Source: Odobenus rosmarus divergens
Taxonomy: Eukaryota; Chordata; Mammalia; Carnivora; Odobenidae
Assembly (NCBI RefSeq): GCF_000321225.1
Contig: NW_004450381.1
Coordinates: 1-64,000 of the forward strand
Direction: 5' to 3'
Length of the DNA: 64,000 nucleotides
Positions 57,741 to 64,000 of the stretch are shown one piece after another. Numbering within the stretch: the first letter of the stretch is position 1; every line of letters begins with the position of its first letter. The notes beneath the pieces are model-generated. The model was given only the letters and a program-made list of their open reading frames with translations, ran no database searches and was not told the DNA's origin. A program made the translations under genes and the position numbers.

Positions 57741-60176
57741 CTGCAACGCCAAGGTCAGAGTAAAGCTGGGTACCTGCCGAGACAGGGCTGCCAGGCTGCC
57801 CTGGGCCAGCCGGGCAGGGCAGCACTCGTGGCCAGGCCCTGGATTCAGACCAAGGCTGAGGGACACAGCCAGGCTGTGTGTAAACCCAGCTTCCCTGGAG
57901 GAAGAGTCTGGGGCCAGCATCAAAATGTCCCGTCCATGGGCCAGGCCGACGCTCTGTCCTGCCTCCAGGGCCCTCAGCCAGCCTGTGGCCCCAGGTGTGT
58001 GGCACCCCACCGTAGGCACACTAGCACGCTGTTCTTCTCTAAGGTCTGGGGTTCCCTCCCCTCCACAAAACTGAAACTGACCAAAGACACGGACCCCAAC
58101 TAATTCCCTCATAGCACCCAACTCCAGGAGGAAGTGCAGATAAAATGTGGAAATAGTTAATTTGCTGACTAGTGACGACCATCAACATTCTCACATCTCC
58201 AAAATCCCCCCAAACAGTAAAGAAACACATGGGAAAATGTTCCACCTACTCGTAATCCGAGAAATGTAAAACAGGAGTTAAATTTGTCCCTGACAACTAG
58301 CAGCCACCGGGGGAAGAAAAATCACAAGACCCAGTGCTGATAAATGCGTAATGAAGCCATTCGTCTGTGCGTTTGCCTGACGCTCCGGGAAAGCTGTTTG
58401 ACAATATGTATTAAGAGCCATAAACATCTTATCTTTTTGACTTAATAATCACCTTTGGTTCTCCATCTGTGGGAGGCAGAAAACTGACCCTCCAAAGAAG
58501 TCCATGCCCTAAACCTCTAAAACTTGTGTTACTTTACACGGCAAAAGGGACTCTGCAGACATGCTTCAGGGTACAGACCTCGAGGTGGGGAGGTTGTCCT
58601 GGGCTTGCCAGGTGGGCCCATCTAATTGCACAAGTCCTTGAAAGCAGAGGGGAAAGTCTACCAAGAGGGAAGAGAAGTCGGAAGGACAACCTGCCATTGC
58701 TGGCTGAGGACGAAGCGGCCCCATGCCAGGGAATGCAGAGGCCTCTAGAAGCCGAGAAGTGCCTTTAGCCGACAGTCAGCAAAGAAACAGGGACCTTAGT
58801 TCTACCAGGGAACTGAATTCTGATAACCTGAGTGAGCAAGGAGCCAGATTCTCCCCTAGGGCTCCAAAAATGACAGATGCCCTGAGGACACCTGGATTTT
58901 AGCCCAGTGAGACCACATCAGACTTAAGAACCTACAAACTCTAAGAATACACTTATATTGTTTCAAGTTATTAAGCCGGTGGTGATTTGTCATGGCAGCA
59001 ATGGGAAACTGATCCAGGAGAGCCCAGGGGTTCTCACCACTCCGGGCCTTTGAAAACAGACGGTTGAGCCCCGCCCCCGGAGTTTCCAATTCAGTGGGTC
59101 AGGGGCGGGACCTGAGAACCTGCATTTCTAACAAGTTCCCAGTGATGCAGATGCTGCTGGTCTGGGACCACACTTTGAGAAGCAGAGCTCTCACCTAAGA
59201 AAACAACCCAAAATACCCGAAACGGACTGCAGAGTAAATATTACCTATATGACTTGCAATAGTCAAAACTTGGGCCAACCCAAATGACGCACCAACGTGA
59301 CAGAATTCTGCACGGCCACTGAGGTTGGCAGTGGCTATGGAAATCGAGTACGAAACTGGAAAGCAACCACAACAAACTTCAGCCAGAAGCAGACTGGAGT
59401 GCTCTTTATCTACAATTAGGTGGAAACCACGCACAGGCAGGACTAAAACACAGTGGCACCGAGCAGGATGATGGGTGCTTTTCCTCAACCTTATCCATTA
59501 TTCAAACGATCTGCAATGCGGTTATACTAACTTTATAATTAATGTTTTTAATAATAAAGACAAATGAAAGTACCCTGCCTGATACTATAATGGTGGATAC
59601 ATGTCATTGGTCCAAACCCAGAGAATGTACACCACCCCAGAGCGAACCTTGATGTAAATAAACTACGGGCTTGGGGTAAGAGCGTGTCATGGTGGGTTCA
59701 AGGATCGTAACCAATGTCTCACTCTGGTGGGGGATGCTGACGGTGAGGGAGACCACATGTGCAGGGATGGGGGTATATGGCAAATCTCTGCACCTTCTGT
59801 TCAATTTTGCTGGGAACCTAAAACTGCTATAAAAGATAAAGCCTATTTAATAAAAAGGCATACAAGCTGCAATTAATTTTTCATCCAAAACAACTGGAAG
59901 GAATGGGAAGAACACGTGCGTGGGCAGCCCAGCTCTGCTCACCTGGTGCACATCCCGCCTGTAGCCTGCGTCATTGTTGCTGCCCCCGATCACGTACAAC
60001 TTGTCCAGGAGCGTGGCCATGCCGTGCCAGGCCCGCCGCACGGGCCCATCAGCCAGGCTGTGCCAGCTGTTGCTGTCCGGGTCATAGCAGTGCGTCTCCT
60101 TTAGGTAGTCCTCCCCTCTGCGGCCACAGGTAATGTACATCTTCCCCTCCAGCGTGGCGCCCGCATGGGCGTACAC
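57375..60176 (-). CDS. KLHL22: KLHL22, Kelch-like protein 22 (partial: last two coding exons)
   Basis: Exons 60176-59943 (234 nt) and 57740-57375 (366 nt with TAG) join in phase 0 and encode the last 199 residues. Visible Kelch repeats include GKMYITCGRRGEDYLKETHC, DKLYVIGGSNNDAGY and RIYVLGGRSHNRGS, followed by an acidic C-terminus ending SDWEEFDNSSED. This matches the end of human KLHL22 (634 aa, recalled). KLHL22 is a BTB-BACK-Kelch adaptor of a CUL3 ubiquitin ligase; reported substrates are PLK1 at kinetochores and DEPDC5 in amino-acid signalling to mTORC1. The BTB, BACK and first Kelch exons are not found up to 64,000 and must lie further upstream, as in the long human gene. Confidence 0.96.
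57741..58440. other. KLHL22: KLHL22 last intron, first part, unassigned
   Basis: Sequence upstream of the terminal exon. Nothing named; 58,230-58,440 may be an old LINE fragment. Confidence 0.35.
58460..59020 (+). mobile_element. MaLR/MLT1-like solo LTR
   Basis: 'ggaggcagaaaactgaccc', 'cttgccaggtgggcccatct', 'agattctcccctagggctcc' and 'tggcagcaatgggaaactga' follow the layout of these LTRs. Diverged. Confidence 0.55.
59027..59190. mobile_element. MER5A-type hAT nonautonomous DNA transposon
   Basis: Near full length: left end 'ggggttctcaccactccggg', interior 'agtttccaattcagtgggtc' and 'tgcatttctaacaagttccc', right end 'ggaccacactttgagaagca'. Confidence 0.85.
59191..59530. other. KLHL22: KLHL22 intron, unassigned; probable old L1
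   Basis: Words such as 'caatagtcaaaacttgggcc' and 'caacccaaatgacgcaccaa' resemble the L1 3' region that continues below. Confidence 0.5.
59560..59865 (+). repeat. L1 3' end, sense
   Basis: 'cctgatactataatggtgga' and 'ccttctgttcaattttgctg' followed by 'aacctaaaactgctataaaa' and 'ataaagcctattt'. Same 3' end type as at 35,217-35,400. Confidence 0.8.
59943..60176 (-). CDS. KLHL22: KLHL22 penultimate coding exon (Kelch repeats)
   Basis: The exon lies between acceptor 'ttggtggcag' and donor gtgagc. It encodes VYAHAGATLEGKMYITCG through GYRRDVHQ, 78 codons, phase 0 at both ends. That makes it skippable without frameshift, though loss would break the propeller. Confidence 0.95.
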
Positions 60177-61089
60177 CTGCCACCAAGAGAACCCAGGGGA
60201 CAAGAGCGCCGTGAGGGAAGGCAACCAGGGGCCCTCACGGGGGCCGCTCAGACCCCACAGCGGCACACCATTCCCCCATGGTATCCCCAACTTCCACCTC
60301 ACATTCTGCGGAGAACGCTCCCTGATTTGGTCCTAGTCATCCACCCTGACCTTACCCCAACAGGGGGCGAGTCTACGGACCCAGAGGTGGCTCTGGGATC
60401 TTTGTCTTTCCCTTGCCCCTAAGCGAGACATCTGCATGGGGGGCTCAAAGCCATCAAAGCACAGCCTTTAGAGCCAGTCACGGGAGGAGACAGCACTTCC
60501 TTCTGGGAATACCTGACCTAGCCTCAGGGGCCTCCACCTGTCCCCCACTCCCAATGACCAGCCAGTCCTCCAGGCCTCCTGACCCCGCTTGCAAAATCTG
60601 TTCACAAATAATATCTAACAATACGGTGAGGAGGAAAGCGAGATGCAAAGTCAAACACAAAGAACAATGCCATTTTAGTCATGGTTATGTGTGGAGGAAG
60701 AAAACACACCACCCTGCTTTTGATTTCGGTCCTCAGACTTCTGGGTGCACCCTGGCAGGGGATCCCCTCCCTGCCCAGCCAGCTAGACCCCTCACACTGG
60801 TCCCTACTCCATGCTCATACCCACTTGCTCAACCCACCCCGAGCAAGGCCTTCACACTGGGCCCATGGGCCCCAAGGTAGAGCAGTGTGTGTTTTGGGGG
60901 TAGAGGAGCCCCATGGGGTGTGGAGGCTCCAGGGCTTGTTACAGAGCCAGCCACTGACCCTCAGGCTGTGTGGTAACACAGCAAAGAGCTGGAGAGGTGG
61001 ACGGGGGACAGAGCAGTGGGCAGGACACAAACCAAGGGCGTGGGTCTTCTCTCATCAATGGTGGGGACCTGGGAAGGTTTTGGTGCTTG
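60177..61089. other. KLHL22: KLHL22 intron, unassigned
   Basis: No further Kelch, BACK or BTB exon is visible here. Confidence 0.5.
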
Positions 61090-61147
61090 GGCTTTGTGGG
61101 TTTTTTTTTAAAGAATTTATTATTTATTTATTATTTATTTGGGTTTT

Positions 61148-61346
61148 TTTAAAGAATTTATCTATCTATCTATCCATCTATCTATTTATTTGACACACAC
61201 AGAGAGAGAGAGGGAGCACACAAGCAGAGGGAGAAGCAGACTCCCCGCTGAGCAAGGAGCCTGACACGGGACTTGATCCCAGGACCCCGGGATCATGACC
61301 TGAGCCAAAAGCAGACGCTTAACTGACTGAGCCACCCAGGCACCCC
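61148..61346 (-). repeat. CAN-SINE with TATC microsatellite
   Basis: Follows a duplicated 'gggtttttttaaagaattta' segment. A TCTA array at 61160-61187 lies in the tail, and the head ends at 'gccacccaggcacccc'. Confidence 0.85.
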
Positions 61347-61386
61347 TTGGGTTTTTGTTTTTGTTTTTTAATTAAACTTTTCTTTT

Positions 61387-61588
61387 TCTTTTTTTTAAAG
61401 ATTTTATTTATTTATTTGACAGAGAGAGAGAGGGAGAGTGCACAAGCAGGGGGAGTGGCAGGCAAAGGGAGAGGGAGAAGCAGGCTCCCACTGAGCAGAG
61501 AGCCCGACGCGGGACTCGATCCCAGGACTCTGGGATCATGACCTGAGTCGAAGGCAGTTGCTTAACCGCCTGAGCCACCCAGGCGCCC
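61387..61588 (-). repeat. CAN-SINE
   Basis: Flanked by taaacttttcttttt and taaacttttcatttt. Confidence 0.92.
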
Positions 61589-62206
61589 TAAACTTTTCAT
61601 TTTGAAGTAAGTGTATATTCACACGTAGTTGTTAAGAAAATAACACAGACGCCATGTACCCTTTACCCAGGCTCCTCAATGATAAGCTAGTATAACTCTA
61701 GCACAATAACACAACCAGGACGTTGACATTGACCCAGTCAACACAAGACACTTCTACCTCCACTAGGATCCCTCCTGTCGCCTGTCTGTAATCATACCCA
61801 CATGCCCCCTGGCCTGAACCCCCTCTTTAATCCCCGTCAACCACCAATCTGTTTCTCCATTTCTGTAATTCTGTCATTTCAAGAGTGTTATATGAATGGA
61901 ATCACGCAGCCTTTTGGAACAGGCTTTCTATGCTACCTCGGGTTCATCTAGACTGTTGCTCCTATGTGTCCATAGTTTGTTCGTTTTTATTGCTGAGTAG
62001 AATTCCATGTTGCGTATCTGCTACAGTTTGCTTAGCCATGCACCTGTTGAAGGACATCTGATTTGTTTCCAGTTTCTGGCTGTGACCAATAAACCACTAT
62101 AAATGTTTGTGTACAGAGTTTTCATTTTTCTGGGATAAATGCCCAGGACGGCAACTGCTGAGTTGCATGGTTAGTTGGAAGTTAACTATTTAAAGACATT
62201 GTGAAA

Positions 62207-62397
62207 GGAGCACCTGGGTGGCTTAGTCAATTAAGTGTCTGCCTTCGGCTCAGGTCATGATCCCAGGGTCCTGGGATCGAGCCCCGCGTTGGGCTCTCTG
62301 CTCACGGGGAGTCTGCTTCTCCCTCTCCTTCTGCCTGCCTCTCTGCCTACTTGCGCTCTCTTTCTCTGTCAAATAAATAAATAAAATCTTTAAAAAT
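62207..62397 (+). repeat. CAN-SINE
   Basis: Flanked by aaagacattgtgaaa (62192-62206) and aaaggcattatgaaa (62398-62412). Confidence 0.94.
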
Positions 62398-63071
62398 AAA
62401 GGCATTATGAAATTCCTTCCCAGTGTAGCTGTGCCATTTTACATTCCCATCAGCAATGTATGAGCAACTTAGCTTCTCTGCGGCCCCCCCAGCACTGGTT
62501 GTTGGACTAGTTTTTATTTCAGCCACTCTGATAGGTGGTTTTCTCACTGTGGGTCTCATTTGTGCTTCCCTAACCACTAATGATGTTGGACATCTTCTCT
62601 TGCTTGTCTGCCATCTGATACCCACCCTCTGTCGTTCTGATGAAGTCCCATTTATTGATTTTTCTTTTTATGGCTCACGCTTTGGGGGTCAAGTCTTTGT
62701 TGCCCAGTCCTAGATCCCAAAGATTTTCTTCTACTTTTTTCTCCCTGAGTACTACATAGATTTACATTTTACAGCTAAGCCCATTAACCACTTTGAGTTA
62801 ATTTTTGTATAAAGTATGAGACTTGGGTCAATGTTCCTTTTCTTTGCTTATGGATTCCAACTGCTCTCGTATAATTTGTTGAAAAGTTATCTTTTCTTCA
62901 TTCAATTGCTTTTGCACCTTTGTCAAAAATCAGATGGACATACCTGTGTGGGCTCTCCATTCTGTCGCACTGATCTATGGGTCCATCCCTCTACCGATAC
63001 CACAGCTGTGACTACTGTAGCTATGTAGTAAGTCTTGAAATCGGGTAGATTGAGTCTTCCCACTTTATTCC

Positions 63072-63336
63072 TTTATATTTTTTAAAGATTTTATTGAGGG
63101 GCACCTGGGTGGCTCAGTTGTTAAGCGTCTGCCTTCGGCTCAGGTCGTGATCCCAGGGTCCTGGGATCGAGCCCCACATCGGGCTCCCTGCTCAGCGGGA
63201 AGCCTGCTTTCCCCTCTCCCACTCCCCCTGCTTGTGTTCCCTCTCTCGCTGTCTCTCTCTGTCAAATAAATAAAGATTTTATTTATTTGAAGGAGAGTGA
63301 GATGCTTAACGGACTGTGCCACCCAGGTGCCCCCTC
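63072..63336. repeat. Plus CAN-SINE nested in a minus CAN-SINE
   Basis: The outer minus copy is flanked by cccactttattccttta at 63059-63075 and 63337-63353. The inner plus copy (63098-63271) sits in the outer element's tail, with duplicated aaagattttatt on both sides. Confidence 0.93.
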
Positions 63337-63491
63337 CCCACTTTATTCCTTTACAAAATTGAGGTATTCTAGATCCTTTGCCCTTCCATGTAAATCTCAG
63401 AATAGTCTCATCTATATCTATAAAAACTGTTGCTGGAATTTTGGTAGGAATTGAGTTAAACACCATCTATCAATTTGGGAAGAACTGACAT

Positions 63492-63685
63492 TTTTTTTTT
63501 TAAGATTTTATTTATTTATTTATTTGTCAGAGAGAGACACAGTGAGAGAGGGGACACAAGCAGGGGGAGAGGGAGAAGCAGGCTCTGTGCGGAGCACGGA
63601 GCCCGACGTGGGACTCGACCCCAGGACCCTGGGACCATGACCCGAGCCGAAGGCAGACGCTTAACAACTGAGCCACCCAGGCGCA
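63492..63685 (-). repeat. CAN-SINE
   Basis: Flanked by aagaactgacat at 63480-63491 and at about 63687-63698. Confidence 0.95.
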
Positions 63686-64000
63686 CAAGAACTGACATCT
63701 TTATTATTTGAGTCTTCCAATCCATGTACATAGTATGTCTCCCCACTTATTTACATCTTCTTTTATTTCTTTCATCAGCATTTTATAATTTTTAGCATAT
63801 AAATTCCATAAGTGTTGTTAAATTTATACCTAAGTATTTCATTTTTTTGAGCAATTATAAAAAGTATTTCCCATTTCAGTGTCCACGTGTTCATTGCTAA
63901 TATACAAAAATGCAATTGATTTTTGCAGATTTATCTTATATCCTACAATCTCACTGAACTCACTTATTAGGGCTAGGTTCTTTTTTTTTTTTTTGTAGAT

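Larger units (their letters stand above)
61589..64000 (-). repeat. Antisense L1 sequence with three SINE insertion sites
   Basis: Antisense L1 phrases include 'tttattgctgagtagaattc', 'cttttatggctcacgctttg', 'atctatgggtccatccctct' and 'aaattgaggtattctagatc'. It continues past the window end and is split by SINEs at 62207, 63072-63336 and 63492. Confidence 0.75.

Overview
The window is nuclear DNA of a caniform carnivore, most likely an arctoid (bear, seal or mustelid lineage) rather than a dog. The evidence is about thirty copies of the tRNA-Lys-derived CAN-SINE in the form whose head reads 'gggcgcctgggtggctcagt' and whose tail is (CT)n followed by AAATAAATAAAATCTTT. The dog-specific SINEC_Cf head is absent. 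Three protein-coding genes can be read, and their order and orientation match the human 22q11.2 interval: ZNF74 (+), SCARF2 (-), KLHL22 (-). Orthology is assigned from recalled human proteins plus synteny; no database was searched.

Layout. Positions 1-9,400 are intergenic and repeat-rich: a sense L1 with an antisense carnivore L1 inside it, MIRs, a GC-rich simple tract, antisense L1-type sequence, and a hAT/MaLR/SINE nest. Positions 9,500-10,300 are the CpG-island promoter and first exons of ZNF74. The ZNF74 second coding intron (10,680-20,846) is packed with antisense L1 and CAN-SINEs. The KRAB-A and KRAB-B exons lie at 20,847 and 21,418, and the last exon with 12 C2H2 fingers is 22,443-24,106. 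Positions 24,500-41,200 are intergenic, with dense SINEs, L1 pieces, a 117-bp tandem repeat in a TG-rich tract, and several stretches I cannot assign. SCARF2 occupies 41,226 to about 53,400 on the minus strand with all 11 coding exons present; its exons join into an 870-residue protein with GT-AG junctions and matching phases throughout. Positions 53,600-56,780 hold no recognisable gene. The last two coding exons and 3' UTR of KLHL22 lie at 56,789-60,176; the rest of that gene lies beyond 64,000. Positions 60,177-64,000 are KLHL22 intron, mostly antisense L1 and SINEs.

The genes do not form a pathway. ZNF74 is a KRAB zinc-finger nuclear regulator, SCARF2 is an EGF-repeat scavenger-receptor-like membrane protein with a long Pro/Ser/Lys-rich tail, and KLHL22 is a Kelch substrate adaptor of a CUL3 ubiquitin ligase. 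No novel enzymatic or defence system was found. The most unusual non-genic items are three ZNF143-like elements in the ZNF74 promoter, an array of CCAAT boxes inside the SCARF2 3' UTR, a GC-rich tract ending in a SINE head, and several well-preserved nested transposon insertions.
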